NCBI RefSeq assembly: GCF_900199455.1
Contig: NZ_FZQR01000001.1
Location: 434,001 to 498,000 of the forward strand
Direction of reading: 5' to 3'
Length of the DNA: 64,000 nucleotides
Origin: Mesorhizobium carmichaelinearum
Lineage (GTDB): Bacteria; Pseudomonadota; Alphaproteobacteria; Rhizobiales; Rhizobiaceae
The notes beneath the pieces are model-generated. The model was not told where the DNA came from. It was given only the letters and a program-made list of their open reading frames with translations, and did not search any database. Below are positions 11,246 to 20,961 of this stretch, in pieces. Made by a program: the position numbers and the translations under genes. How positions within the stretch are numbered: the first letter of the stretch is position 1; the number at the start of each line of letters is the position of its first letter.

Positions 11246-14200
11246 TCAGTGCAAGTCGGCCAGCAAGGCTTGCGCCTCGGCAAGGTTCTTCTCGGAGCCT
11301 GCGGTGAGATCATCCATCTTGCGGTCCCTGAAGATGACGAGCGCCTCCTGGCAAGCGGCGATAGCCTCCTCAGCCAGCGCCTTGCCCTTGCGGGCCGCGC
11401 CCAGATCGGTCAGCACGTCGCACAGGCTGTCCTCGGTGAAGGCGACGGCCGGCACCGAATTGATCGTCTTCTGCACGGCGATCGCCTCGCGCAGGATCGG
11501 CACCGCCTCCTCGAAACGGGCGACGTTGTTTTCCGAGCGGCCGGCCATCGTCAGGGCATAGCCGACCTCGTTCTGCAGGCTTGCCCAGCGGTCGGGGTCG
11601 CGGTCGCGGCCGACCTCGTCGGCCAGCGCCCGGTTGACGGCGATCGCCTCGTCGAACACTTCAGGCGAAGGTTCCCTCGCCGCGATCATACTCAGCACAT
11701 TGGCGAGGTTGCCTTGTGTGGTCGCCCAGCGTTCGGGGTCGCGGGCGCGGGTGCGCACAGCCTGTATGCTGCGGTAGATGCCGGCTGAGCGCTTCAGCAA
11801 GGCGACGTCGTTGCGCCAGTAGCCCAGCGACGACAGCGCGCTCGCCAGGTTGGACTGGTTGCGCGTCCAGCCATCGGCATCCTTGTCTGGGTTCGTCACC
11901 GTCAGTGCCGCTTCATAGGCCTGCACGGACTTAGCCATAATGTCGGGATCGGAAGCAGCACTGGCTTGCATCATCCGCGCATTGCCGAGGTCGCTTTCGA
12001 CCGAGGCCCACAAGGCACGGTTCGGCAGCGTGGCATAGACGGCAAGCGCCGCTTCATGCGCCGTCGCAGCCTTCTGGTAGAGCGACGGATCGTTGCTCGC
12101 GCCGGCGAGGTAGTAGTAGGCGCTGCCGAGATCGTTCTGCAATTGGGCGTGATCCTGTGGCACGCTGGCAAGGTCATAGAAGGGCAAGGCTGCTTCGAGC
12201 GCCGTCACCGACTGCTTGAAATCGGCGCCATCCTGCACGCGGTCGCCCAGCACCAAGAGCACATGGCCGAGCCCCCATTGCGTCGCCGCCCAGGCGTCGG
12301 GATCGCTGTCGCGGGTCTGCACTTCGAGGGCCGCCCGGTAAGCCGTCACCGAGCGTTCGAGCGCTTCGGTGGGGCCGTCGCTGGATTTGCCGAGCATGGA
12401 AAGCGCAGCGCCCAGCCGATACTGCGTTTTTGCCCAGTCCTTCGGCGCGCTCTCCTTGGTCCGCACAGTGAGCGCGGCATCGTAGGCGGCGACCGCCTGT
12501 TCGAGCACCACTCTGTCGCCGGCGCGATCGCCCCAGGTCGACAGCGCACTGCCGAGGCCATGTTCGATGGACGCGAATTCGAGCGGCGCCGCAGAGGCGG
12601 TGTAGACTTCCGATGCCTTGCTGTAGGCCATTGCCGATTTCTGCAGATAGTCGATTCCGGTGTCGCGATCGCCGAGCGAGGCATAGGCCGAGCCGAGATT
12701 CTGCTGCAGCGAGGCCCAGTCGAGCGGCAGCTTTTCGCGCGGATATTCCGAGAGTGCTGCCTCATAGGCGGACACCGACTTGAGCAGTGTCGCGGTGTCG
12801 TCCTGTTTCACGCCGAGGCGCTGCAAGGCGTTGCCGAGCGTCAGTTGGCCGTTGGCCCAGCTTGCCGGCGCATGCTCGCGCGTCCACACGGTGAGCGCCG
12901 CTTCGGCCGCTTCGCGCGCATGCTGCAGCGTCGGGATGTCGCCATTGATCTCGCCGATCGTTTCCAGCGCCGAACTCATATTGTTCTGAATGGTCGCCCA
13001 TTGCGCCGGAGCGCGCTCCCTGGTCATTTCCTCCGTCGCCGACTGGTAGGCGGCGACAGATTGCTCGAGCGTCGCGACATCCTTCTCGCGCGCGCCGAGG
13101 CGAAACAGCGCAGCACCGAGATTGACCTCGCTCAACGCCCAGTCGAGCGGCACGCGCTCTCGGCTATACTCAGTCAACGCGGCGCGATGCGCCTCGATGG
13201 CGGCGCGAAAGCTGTCGCTGGCCGTCTCGCGCTCGCCGAGTTCAGACAGCACGATGCCGAGATTGTTCTGCGTTGCCGCCCATTCCAGCGGCACCTTCTT
13301 CGACCCCTGAACCTCGAGCGCGGCGCGGAAGGTGGCAACCGCCTTGTCGAGCAGCGCCGTGCCGGTCTCGCGCTGGCCAAGCCGCCAGTAGACGGTGCCG
13401 AGATTACCTGACGTCGACGCCCAGTCATCCGGATAGGCTGCGCGCGTATAGACCGTCAGGGCCTGTTCGAAGGCGGCCGCCGCCTTGTCGAGGTTGTCGC
13501 GGCCGGCCTCGCGGTCGCCCAGCGTCGAGAGCGTCGTGGCGAGGTTGTTCTGGGTGGCCGCCCATTGCCGTGGATTTTTCTCGGGTGACACATAGGTCAG
13601 GCTCTTTTCATAGGCCGCGACGGCCTGTGTCAGAAACGCGTTGTCGCCGGAGAAAGTGCCTTGCTGGGAAAGCGCGTCGGCCTCGGCCGCCTTGTAGAAC
13701 CAGGCGTCCTCATCGTCCCATTTCTCAGCCTGCTCGTAAGCCTTGCCGTAATCCTGGGCCGCCTGCTGAAACTTGAAAGAGATTTCGTAGGTTTTGGCGC
13801 TGTTGCCAAACACCTCGGCGAATTCCAGCCGGCGCGCCTTGAGATCGGCTTCGGCCTTGTCGACCGTGTCAGACAGTTCGCCGACGCGCGCCTTGGCCTG
13901 TTCGTGGAATTTCCTGGCGGCATCGAGCGCGCCTTCGCGCACCGCCTGATCGGCCAGTTTCGACAGGCGCACGATCTCCGGGTCCTGGCTCTTCAGCGCC
14001 GCCTGCTCGGCCAGCACCTGCTTCAACCGCTCGGTCTGGCCGCGCAGCAATTTGTCGAGTTCGGCCGGATCCTTCGGCGTGTCGGCGCCGAGCGTCTTCA
14101 GCATCGCGTAGAGCGCATCCATCGGCACACCGCCGTCGCGCGAGATGGTTTCGATCTGGCGGCGTTCAGGGTCGGGCAGCGCCGAGATGGTGAGCAGCAG

Positions 14201-15124
14201 CCGGCGGCGCTCGGTCAGGATGTCGCCTTCATCGCCCTTCGGGGCTTCGGCCGGCGTGCCGAAATACAGCAGCCGGCGCAGGCTCTCATTGACCCATGGC
14301 CGCTGCTGGCCGTTGGTCTTGAGATAGACCTCTTCGCCGATCATGCGCAGCACGGTGCCGAATTCCTCGCCGCCCATCATGTCGATGTGGCGCAGGATCG
14401 CCGCCGCATAGGGGCTGTTGCCGTCGGCCGGACCGTCGAGCGCCACCTTGCCGGGCTCGGCGGCAAAGCCGATGACCTGGCCAAGGCTGTCGTCGGCCGA
14501 GCCGTTGGCCGGCGCGCTGCTCTTCAGCGCCGCGACGCTGCGCGTCTCACCAAGACCGCCGGTGTCGATCGGCTTGCCCTCGTCCTCCGGCGCCAGTTTC
14601 AGCAGCGTGCCCGGCGGGAATGGATCGTTGCGGCAGGCATCGAGCAGCACGATCGTAACCGGCACCTTGGCCTTAAGCTTGGCCACGATCGATGACAGCG
14701 GCACCAGCTTCTCACCGGCATCTTCGAGCGCCGAGATATCGGCATCGACAGGGACCAGGAAATTCTCGCCTCCGGCCTCGATGCCGTGACCGGAATAATA
14801 GATGACGGCGACGTCAGCGCCCTCGGCGTCGTCGACGAAGCCTTCGAGATCGCGCCGCAATTTGCGGGCGTCGCGGTTGGTGGCCACGGTTGTTTCGAAG
14901 CCGAGCTTGTCGAACATTTCCTCGATGGTGCGGGCGTCGTTCTCGGGATTGGACAGTTTGCCGACATGCTTGTAGTCGGACTGGCCGATGATGAGCGCGA
15001 TGCCTTTCAGCGCTTTGGGCTCCTCGGCATGCGCCGGGACCAGCACACAAAGGCACAGCATGTTCGCCGCGGCAAACGCCACGCACATGCGCACCCTTTC
15101 GACTGTTACTCGCCCAAGCTGCAT
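11246..15124 (-). CDS. Secreted caspase-like (peptidase C14) protein with long TPR-type repeat region
   Basis: This is a 1292-residue exported protein. A signal peptide ends around VLVPAHA/EE. The first domain (about residues 40-270) is a caspase/metacaspase fold: IALIIGQSDY, then VAVIYYSGHGIEAGG with the catalytic His near residue 110, and VLLDACRNDPF with the catalytic Cys near 161. A charged helical stretch follows. More than ten tetratricopeptide-like repeats of about 50 residues then run to the C-terminus, with the recurring pattern WA-TQ-NLG-AL-LG-R. Start ATG 15124 has GGTGGG before it. Such proteins are common in rhizobia; cleavage after Arg or Lys is typical of the family, but substrate and role are unknown. 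The gene is divergent from the SDR gene. Confidence 0.85.
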   Translation of the reverse strand: MQLGRVTVERVRMCVAFAAANMLCLCVLVPAHAEEPKALKGIALIIGQSDYKHVGKLSNPENDARTIEEMFDKLGFETTVATNRDARKLRRDLEGFVDDAEGADVAVIYYSGHGIEAGGENFLVPVDADISALEDAGEKLVPLSSIVAKLKAKVPVTIVLLDACRNDPFPPGTLLKLAPEDEGKPIDTGGLGETRSVAALKSSAPANGSADDSLGQVIGFAAEPGKVALDGPADGNSPYAAAILRHIDMMGGEEFGTVLRMIGEEVYLKTNGQQRPWVNESLRRLLYFGTPAEAPKGDEGDILTERRRLLLTISALPDPERRQIETISRDGGVPMDALYAMLKTLGADTPKDPAELDKLLRGQTERLKQVLAEQAALKSQDPEIVRLSKLADQAVREGALDAARKFHEQAKARVGELSDTVDKAEADLKARRLEFAEVFGNSAKTYEISFKFQQAAQDYGKAYEQAEKWDDEDAWFYKAAEADALSQQGTFSGDNAFLTQAVAAYEKSLTYVSPEKNPRQWAATQNNLATTLSTLGDREAGRDNLDKAAAAFEQALTVYTRAAYPDDWASTSGNLGTVYWRLGQRETGTALLDKAVATFRAALEVQGSKKVPLEWAATQNNLGIVLSELGERETASDSFRAAIEAHRAALTEYSRERVPLDWALSEVNLGAALFRLGAREKDVATLEQSVAAYQSATEEMTRERAPAQWATIQNNMSSALETIGEINGDIPTLQHAREAAEAALTVWTREHAPASWANGQLTLGNALQRLGVKQDDTATLLKSVSAYEAALSEYPREKLPLDWASLQQNLGSAYASLGDRDTGIDYLQKSAMAYSKASEVYTASAAPLEFASIEHGLGSALSTWGDRAGDRVVLEQAVAAYDAALTVRTKESAPKDWAKTQYRLGAALSMLGKSSDGPTEALERSVTAYRAALEVQTRDSDPDAWAATQWGLGHVLLVLGDRVQDGADFKQSVTALEAALPFYDLASVPQDHAQLQNDLGSAYYYLAGASNDPSLYQKAATAHEAALAVYATLPNRALWASVESDLGNARMMQASAASDPDIMAKSVQAYEAALTVTNPDKDADGWTRNQSNLASALSSLGYWRNDVALLKRSAGIYRSIQAVRTRARDPERWATTQGNLANVLSMIAAREPSPEVFDEAIAVNRALADEVGRDRDPDRWASLQNEVGYALTMAGRSENNVARFEEAVPILREAIAVQKTINSVPAVAFTEDSLCDVLTDLGAARKGKALAEEAIAACQEALVIFRDRKMDDLTAGSEKNLAEAQALLADLH

Positions 15125-15339
15125 CGCCCACCCCGGAACCCGCAAGGCGCAATCTTCCCTAGGGAGATGGCATCATGATGGCCGGCGCATGGCAAGTCCG
15201 GGGACGGTCGGTGTTCTTGTCGTGAGGCGCTGATGCGGCTGGTTTTCACGCCGTGAGCAGGTAGTCTTCAGCAAAGCGGCCGTTCCTGTAAGCGTATTGT
15301 CGACAGGTTCGGCCCCAAAAGGCTTCAAGGGAGGTTGCG

Positions 15340-16110
15340 ATGACGGACTTCACACCAAAATTCGATCTGGCCGGCAAGGTGGTGCTGGTCACCGGCGCCT
15401 CACGCGGCATCGGCCGCGCCTGCGCGCTGGCCTGCGCCGGTTCCGGCGCCGACATGATCGTCGGCGTGCGAAGCAAGGCCGACGGTGCTGAACTTGTCGC
15501 CGAGATCGAGCGCGTCGGCCGTCGGGCGCTCGCCGTGCAGATGGATGCGACCGATCTCGCCACGGTGCGCAAAGGTGTCGCCGACGCGCATACCGCGTTC
15601 GGGCGCATCGACGTTCTGGTCAACAATGTCGGGCTCGGGCCGGAAAACCTGGCGGAGAACGTCACCGAAGAGGATTTCGACCTCACCGTGAACGTCAACC
15701 TCAAGGGCACGTTCTTCACCACCCAGGCGGTCGGAAGGCTGATGATCGCGCAAAAAGGTGGGCGCATCATCAACATCAGCTCACAGGCCGGCACGGTGAC
15801 GCTGAAGGGCGAGGCGGTCTACTGCATGACCAAGGCGGCTATCAACCACCTGACGCGTTGCCTGGCCGCCGAGTGGGCGCAGCACAGGATAGCCGTCAAC
15901 AGCGTGGCCCCGACCTTCATCTGGACCGACGGCACACGGCCGTCGCTGGCCGAACCGGACTTCCATGCGCATGTGCTCGGCCATATCCCGCTCGGCCGCA
16001 TCGGCGACCCGATCGATGTGGCGGGAACCGTGGTGTTCCTAGCCTCGCCGGCAGCATCGCTGATTACGGGGGCGAATATTCTGGTCGATGGCGGCTGGTC
16101 GGTGGCGTAG
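15340..16110 (+). CDS. Short-chain dehydrogenase/reductase (classical SDR)
   Basis: This 256-residue NAD(P)-dependent oxidoreductase has a complete classical SDR set. The cofactor loop is TGASRGIGRA near residue 19, the structural NNVG motif is near 90, a Ser lies in IINISSQAGT, and the catalytic YCMTK gives Tyr and Lys. The C-terminus ends ITGANILVDGGWSVA, typical of FabG-like and sugar/polyol dehydrogenases. GGGAGG lies 7-8 nt before ATG 15340. It stands divergent from the caspase gene and is followed after 45 nt by the HD hydrolase. The substrate cannot be predicted, since this subgroup covers 3-oxoacyl-ACP, gluconate and steroid substrates. Confidence 0.9.
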   Translation: MTDFTPKFDLAGKVVLVTGASRGIGRACALACAGSGADMIVGVRSKADGAELVAEIERVGRRALAVQMDATDLATVRKGVADAHTAFGRIDVLVNNVGLGPENLAENVTEEDFDLTVNVNLKGTFFTTQAVGRLMIAQKGGRIINISSQAGTVTLKGEAVYCMTKAAINHLTRCLAAEWAQHRIAVNSVAPTFIWTDGTRPSLAEPDFHAHVLGHIPLGRIGDPIDVAGTVVFLASPAASLITGANILVDGGWSVA

Positions 16111-16155
16111 GCCCCCTGCCGCCGATCTTGGAAAGATATTTTCAGGAGGGGATTC

Positions 16156-16671
16156 TTGCCAAGCGATTTGGAACGCCGTGCCCGCGAATTTGCCACCCGG
16201 GCGCATGAGTCGATCGACCAGCGGCGAAAATACACGAACGAACCCTATATCGTGCATCCCACCGCGGTCGCCGAAATCGTGCGTGGCGTGCCGCATACCG
16301 ACGAAATGATCGCCGCGGCCTATCTGCACGATGTGGTGGAGGACACGCCGGTCACGATTGCCGAGATCGAAGACGAATTCGGTCGCACAGTCGCCGAACT
16401 CGTCGGGTGGCTGACCGATGTGTCGGTGCCTTCCGACGGCAACCGTGCGGCACGCAAGGCCAAGGATTTGGCGCACACGGCAGCCGCGCCCGCGCAAGCC
16501 AAGACGATCAAGCTTGCCGATCTCATCGACAACACGCGTACCATCGAACGGTACGATCCCGGCTTCTGGCGCGTCTACCGCGTTGAAAAGATCCGACTGC
16601 TCGAGGTTCTGAAACAGGGCGATGCGACGCTGTGGCGGCGCGCCGCCGAGCAGTGCTCCATGCCTATTTGA
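16156..16671 (+). CDS. HD-domain hydrolase, MESH1/SpoT-like small alarmone hydrolase candidate
   Basis: This 171-residue protein is a stand-alone HD domain resembling the (p)ppGpp hydrolase part of RelA/SpoT and the single-domain MESH1 enzymes (about 180 residues). The metal-binding set is visible: a His in [11 protein letters not shown], the HD pair in [15 protein letters not shown], and [15 protein letters not shown], the counterpart of the KLAD-HN-RT motif of SpoT. There is no synthetase, TGS or ACT domain. The start is a TTG at 16156 with AGGAGGG 5-6 nt before it; no in-frame ATG lies before the domain. Its last bases overlap the convergent DUF882 gene by 8 nt. Substrate is inferred from motifs only. 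Confidence 0.75.
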   Translation: MPSDLERRAREFATRAHESIDQRRKYTNEPYIVHPTAVAEIVRGVPHTDEMIAAAYLHDVVEDTPVTIAEIEDEFGRTVAELVGWLTDVSVPSDGNRAARKAKDLAHTAAAPAQAKTIKLADLIDNTRTIERYDPGFWRVYRVEKIRLLEVLKQGDATLWRRAAEQCSMPI

Positions 16672-18307
16672 AGCTGGCGATGGGCAGGAATTTCACCGCG
16701 GAACCGGTGAAGCGGCGGTGATCGGACGTCTGTCCGCGCGGCTGGAACCCGTCGAGATAGACCTGCTCCGGCGCCGTACGGATGAAATTGGCCGCAATGA
16801 CCGGCGCCGCGGTCGACCCGGTTCCGCCGGCAATGCCGCGACCTGTCTCAAGCCGCCAGCCAGGTGACGCCACGGGCACAATGACGGCGATGGCTTCGGG
16901 ATCGAGACGTGGCTGGACACGATTGGCCTTGGGGCTGGTCCTGACACGATCTTCGGGTTTCGATGCGGGGATTGCAACCCGCTGGCCGGCCAGTCCGAGG
17001 CCGTCATCAGGATGATGCATAGTCAGCAAGGCAGCGATGGCATCGGCGGATTTGGCTGATTCCGGCTGACGCGCCGGGCTCGTCTGGCCCTGCGGCCGCG
17101 ACGTCGGCAAGGGGATGTTCAGCGCCACCATGTCCGGAGCGACGCTCGCGGCAGCGGTGTCCGTCTTGCCCATTTCGGCATTGGCTGCCGCCGGCTTAGC
17201 CGCGGAGAGTTCGGCCTGCGCCGTGGACGCGCCGGCGATCGCGAACGGTGCGGTTTGCGGGACCGGAATGCTGGCCGTGGGGGCGGCGCGCGGGGCGAAG
17301 GCCGGCAACGGCACCGCGCTGGGCGCCATCGCCATGACGATCGCTTCGGGCGTTTTCACCTTTTGCTCAGCGAGCGGTTCTTCAGCCATACCGGCGGAAG
17401 CCACCTGGATGTCCGCGCGCTGCGCATCCTGCGGCGGCACGATGGCGATGCCCTGTCCAGCCGGCTCGGGTTCAACGGACTTGGCCGGTTTGCGCGGCGC
17501 CGGCGCCGCTTCCGCGATATCATCCGCCTCGTCCGCGCCGCGACCCAAAAGCGTCGCCAACAGGCCGCGCGACTTGCGCTGGCCGCCATCGGCGCTTGCC
17601 AGCTCGATATTGGGCGTGCCGGCGGCCTTGCGCGATTTGTAGGCGGCAAGCGCCTGGTCATAGCCGGGCAGCGGCCGGCCATCGCTCGGCACATGCAATG
17701 TGTTGCCGTTCGGGAAGACCCTGGCGAGTTCCTGGCGGCTGATGCCCGGCCAGTGCCGCACATTGCCGACGTCCATGTGAATGAAAGGCGAACCGGAGGT
17801 CGGATAGTAGCCGACGCCGCCGCCCTGCATCTTGAGACCGATGTCGCGCAGCTTCTTCAGCGGCACGTCAGGCAGAAAGAAATCCATGGCGCGGCCGACC
17901 ATGTGCTGGCTTTCCCGCGCCACGCCCTTCGATCGGCTGCGCAGCATGGCGTTCGTCGCCGGCGAGCGATAGGCGCTGACCACATGGATATAGGACGTCG
18001 AGCCGCTGGCGCGATAGGCCTGCCAGACGAGGTCGAGCAGGCGCGGATCCATCCTGGTCGGCTCGTTGCGGCGCCAGTCGCGCAGCATGAAATTGATCTT
18101 TTTCAGTCCCGCCTGATCGTAGCGCCCGTTGCGCTTGAAAACGATCTCGGCCTTCTCGCCGGTATGGAGATGCTGGATCTTCAAGGCGCGCGTCTCGGCG
18201 GACGCACTCGTGACGCACAGGCAGAAAAACGCGACGACAATGGCCGGCAACCATGTCCAACGATGGGAAGCGCCGGGCGCGTTCTGTTGGCTTTCGATCA
18301 CGTTCAT
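16664..18307 (-). CDS. DUF882 / YcbK-like (M15_2) peptidoglycan peptidase with long low-complexity tail
   Basis: This is a probable periplasmic zinc peptidase acting on peptidoglycan peptides. A hydrophobic signal segment, [20 protein letters not shown], lies at about residues 20-40 and fits Sec export. The catalytic domain (about residues 50-200) has [26 protein letters not shown] with the first zinc His and Asp, and PFIHMDVG with the second His: the H-x6-D and HxD pattern of the D,D-carboxypeptidase-like M15 superfamily. The remaining 300 or so residues are Ala/Pro-rich and probably disordered, ending in a conserved-looking [11 protein letters not shown] segment. The frame extends upstream to 18511, but ATG 18307 directly precedes the signal peptide. 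It converges on the HD gene. Confidence 0.8.
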   Translation of the reverse strand: MNVIESQQNAPGASHRWTWLPAIVVAFFCLCVTSASAETRALKIQHLHTGEKAEIVFKRNGRYDQAGLKKINFMLRDWRRNEPTRMDPRLLDLVWQAYRASGSTSYIHVVSAYRSPATNAMLRSRSKGVARESQHMVGRAMDFFLPDVPLKKLRDIGLKMQGGGVGYYPTSGSPFIHMDVGNVRHWPGISRQELARVFPNGNTLHVPSDGRPLPGYDQALAAYKSRKAAGTPNIELASADGGQRKSRGLLATLLGRGADEADDIAEAAPAPRKPAKSVEPEPAGQGIAIVPPQDAQRADIQVASAGMAEEPLAEQKVKTPEAIVMAMAPSAVPLPAFAPRAAPTASIPVPQTAPFAIAGASTAQAELSAAKPAAANAEMGKTDTAAASVAPDMVALNIPLPTSRPQGQTSPARQPESAKSADAIAALLTMHHPDDGLGLAGQRVAIPASKPEDRVRTSPKANRVQPRLDPEAIAVIVPVASPGWRLETGRGIAGGTGSTAAPVIAANFIRTAPEQVYLDGFQPRGQTSDHRRFTGSAVKFLPIASFK

Positions 18308-18520
18308 GCCTTGCACATTGTTTCTGTTTCGGACGATTTGACGTCGTCGCCGGCTGCGGAGCTTTCTTTTCCGAGCGCTCGACTGGACAAGCAGGCTGTT
18401 CCAGGCAGACGGGCATCCGTCCGACAAACTCGTCCTGTCGATGAACAGCATCTTGGTTAACGAATCGTTTTCGCGCGGGAAATGGGCCTTCCCTGCCCGA
18501 AATGCGTTCAACCGATCGCT

Positions 18521-19663
18521 TCAGCGGAACAGATATTTCGAGACTTCCGGATTGCCGCGCCGCCACATCACATTGTCCAGGAAGTAATGGTGCACGTTGA
18601 TGAATATCCAGGCGATGAAGAGGAAAAGCGACGAGCCGAGTACCGCCTGATTGTAGGGAACCATGGCCGTCAGCGCCATCGGCACCAGCCAGAAACCCAG
18701 CGCGCCGAGAAGTGCGCCGAAAATGATGAACGCCAGCACGCGCAGCCTGTACACCGGTCCAAGCGTGGACAGGACCTTCGGTCCCAACCGCTCGACGGCA
18801 TCGGCTCGATCGCGCTCGACATTGGTCTGGTAGCGCCAGACCACGGCCAGATACTGCAACGAATGCATGGCCGGCACCACGAGCAGCCAGAGCGGGTTCA
18901 GCGTCACGAACAGGATCCAGGCGTAAAGCGACACGACATAGGCGACGACGCCGTTATAGGGCAGCGCGCCACCATGCTTGCGCCAGCGGTTGATGAACAT
19001 CACGGCGGTGGCCGCCGAGGAGGCGGCCGCGATCGACATGGCGATGGTGATAAGCCATGGCGGGACCGCGAAGGTGTAGTAGTCCAAACCCCAGAACTGC
19101 CTTTGCGTGATCACCACATTGGTCTGAAGCCAGGCGAACAGCCAAACTGCATAGCCGTTGAACAGCAACACCTTCTTGTCCTGATCGCTGAAGAATTTGC
19201 GCTTCAGTACGGCGTCCACCATCAGCATGCCGTAGCCTTGCTTGACGTAGTGCCAGCCCACGAAAAAGCCCATCGCGTTGGTTGCGTTACCCAGCAGGCG
19301 GGCGTTCCCCGTCAGCGCGCCATAGGCAAAGAAGGCAATCATGGCCAACGGGACGACAATGCCCGCCAAGATATAGCGGATCTGGAGGCTGCGGCTGTAC
19401 CCCTCGCCGCGCACCTTGCGCGCGAAATTGCGATAGAAGATCTGGTAGGAATGACCGAAATGCGGCTGGTTTATGAGATGTGAGAGCAAGAACATCGTCA
19501 GCGTCAGGGCAGCTTCGTATCTCAGAGGCACAAAATACAGGACCGGCAGGATGACAAGAGCGCTTCCGCCAAGCATGAAAAAATCGATGAACGGGCCAAA
19601 GAGATATTTTTGCGGCGTGACTGCTGCTGAAGCCGGGGCATCCGCCGATAGGTGAAGTGCCAT
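18521..19663 (-). CDS. Polytopic membrane protein with conserved His motifs, function unknown
   Basis: This 380-residue protein has about eight to ten hydrophobic segments and no family that can be named with confidence. Histidines cluster at membrane boundaries: SHLINQPHFGHSYQIFYRNF, GWHYVKQGYGM, AMHSLQYLAVVWRYQ and INVHHYFLDNVMWRRG. Repeated His motifs of this kind are common in membrane di-iron oxygenases and desaturases, but spacing does not match the fatty-acid desaturase or sterol-desaturase pattern. ATG 19663 is preferred because GGAGAAGG precedes it; the frame stays open to 19774. It stands alone, with 314 nt between it and the downstream end of the PAP2-ICMT-desaturase operon. An oxygenase role is speculative. 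Confidence 0.6.
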   Translation of the reverse strand: MALHLSADAPASAAVTPQKYLFGPFIDFFMLGGSALVILPVLYFVPLRYEAALTLTMFLLSHLINQPHFGHSYQIFYRNFARKVRGEGYSRSLQIRYILAGIVVPLAMIAFFAYGALTGNARLLGNATNAMGFFVGWHYVKQGYGMLMVDAVLKRKFFSDQDKKVLLFNGYAVWLFAWLQTNVVITQRQFWGLDYYTFAVPPWLITIAMSIAAASSAATAVMFINRWRKHGGALPYNGVVAYVVSLYAWILFVTLNPLWLLVVPAMHSLQYLAVVWRYQTNVERDRADAVERLGPKVLSTLGPVYRLRVLAFIIFGALLGALGFWLVPMALTAMVPYNQAVLGSSLFLFIAWIFINVHHYFLDNVMWRRGNPEVSKYLFR

Positions 19664-19977
19664 GGTGCCTTCTCCCTGTGATCGTTTATCTAGCCATCGA
19701 CCTGGTTGCTCGGCAAGATGTCGACGCAACCTGATCCCGCAGAGTATCCGGTGCGTGAACCATTTCACCGACACGACCGCCGTCGCTTTTATCGGGCTTG
19801 CCTCTCTCGGCCTTGTGTGAGCTGTCCCAACGAGAGACGCTATCGGACTTCACCGACAAGGGTGCTCCTCTGGGAGCGGAGCGGTCTATCACTGGCCGGG
19901 TGCAGGCACTTCCGCACGACGGAAACGCGGCAGAAGCATTGGGACACGCCGGGCATGAAGCGCGCCTATTGACGCAA
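19664..19977. other. Intergenic stretch, upstream of the unknown membrane protein gene
   Basis: These 314 nt separate the start of the polytopic membrane protein gene from the stop of the PAP2 gene on the same strand. They should carry the promoter of the former and the terminator of the latter. No reading frame with a convincing domain, no repeat and no strong hairpin was found by eye. Confidence 0.5.
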
Positions 19978-20961
19978 TCAGGCCGTCTCGCTGCCGATCC
20001 TCGCGGCGCTATCGGTCTGGGCCTGCTCATAGGCTCTGATAATTCTGACAGCAAGGATGGACCCCGCGGCAACCATCGCTCCGGCAACTACATCGATTAG
20101 GTAGTGGCCGCCCTCGGGGATGGTAGAGACGATCATGATTGCATTGATGAACGCCGCCGGAATAACCAACACAGTTCGCCGCAGGCAATAGACGATGATG
20201 ATTCCGAGCGCGGTATGAAAGGACGGAAAGCAGGTCAACCCAACCGTTTTGGTGACCAGGAATTCGAGTGGTGCCTGCGAGTGCAGTGCGGCGATCGTCG
20301 AGAGATGGGAAACACCCACTGCGGTGAAATGGGTGAAGCTAGCGGGATCCGGCTTGTGGAAAGCATAGGGACCGATAGCTGGGAACGCCAACATGATCAC
20401 CTCGGTCGTCAATAGTGAAATTGCTACCAGGGCCGTGAATTCGAGTACTCGCTCGCGCCGATCCATGATTGAGTGCAGCAACACGACGATCGGCACCTGA
20501 TAGCCGAGTGCGGCGTAACAGAAGACTAGGGTAGCCGAGATCGATGGAAAGGCGTTGACAAACGCTAAAACCCGGGGCCAATCGAAGCCCAGCGATGCGT
20601 CGGCGGCAGCCAAATAGGAATCTACCAGCGGTCGCCGCGTTGCTGCCGCCAGATACATGAACAGGCAGCTTACAACAGAAAACGGTATAAACAGCATCAG
20701 GAAGGCGCCGATGTTCCCCAATGCCGCCGCGATCCTATTTACTATGGATCGCCACTGATTGGGGACAAAGGGCAAGCGCGCCCGGATCATTCTTGCTGCG
20801 ATATAATAGAACACAGCCATCGACATGGCGATCGTCACATCAACAGCGTTGGAGGGACTGACTGTCACCCCGGAATGAGGGAGCATGATCAGATCGGACG
20901 CGCCGAATAAGACCGTAGTCGCCAATATCGCAACGAATAACATCGGAGAAGGTGTCATCAT
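19978..20961 (-). CDS. PAP2-superfamily integral membrane phosphatase/transferase
   Basis: This 327-residue protein has about nine hydrophobic segments and the two C-terminal PAP2 phosphatase motifs: TCFPSFHTALG (the PSxH motif) and STIPEGGHYLIDVVAG (the HxxxD motif). The arrangement resembles PAP2_3/inositolphosphotransferase-like proteins, which act on lipid phosphates or transfer lipid phospho-head groups at the membrane. The ATG at 20961 overlaps the stop codon of the upstream ICMT-like gene in an ATGA junction, showing translational coupling. It is the last gene of a three-gene operon with ICMT-like and sterol-desaturase-like enzymes. Base composition is visibly less GC-rich (near 53-55 % in sampled lines) than the flanking genes. 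Confidence 0.75.
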   Translation of the reverse strand: MMTPSPMLFVAILATTVLFGASDLIMLPHSGVTVSPSNAVDVTIAMSMAVFYYIAARMIRARLPFVPNQWRSIVNRIAAALGNIGAFLMLFIPFSVVSCLFMYLAAATRRPLVDSYLAAADASLGFDWPRVLAFVNAFPSISATLVFCYAALGYQVPIVVLLHSIMDRRERVLEFTALVAISLLTTEVIMLAFPAIGPYAFHKPDPASFTHFTAVGVSHLSTIAALHSQAPLEFLVTKTVGLTCFPSFHTALGIIIVYCLRRTVLVIPAAFINAIMIVSTIPEGGHYLIDVVAGAMVAAGSILAVRIIRAYEQAQTDSAARIGSETA

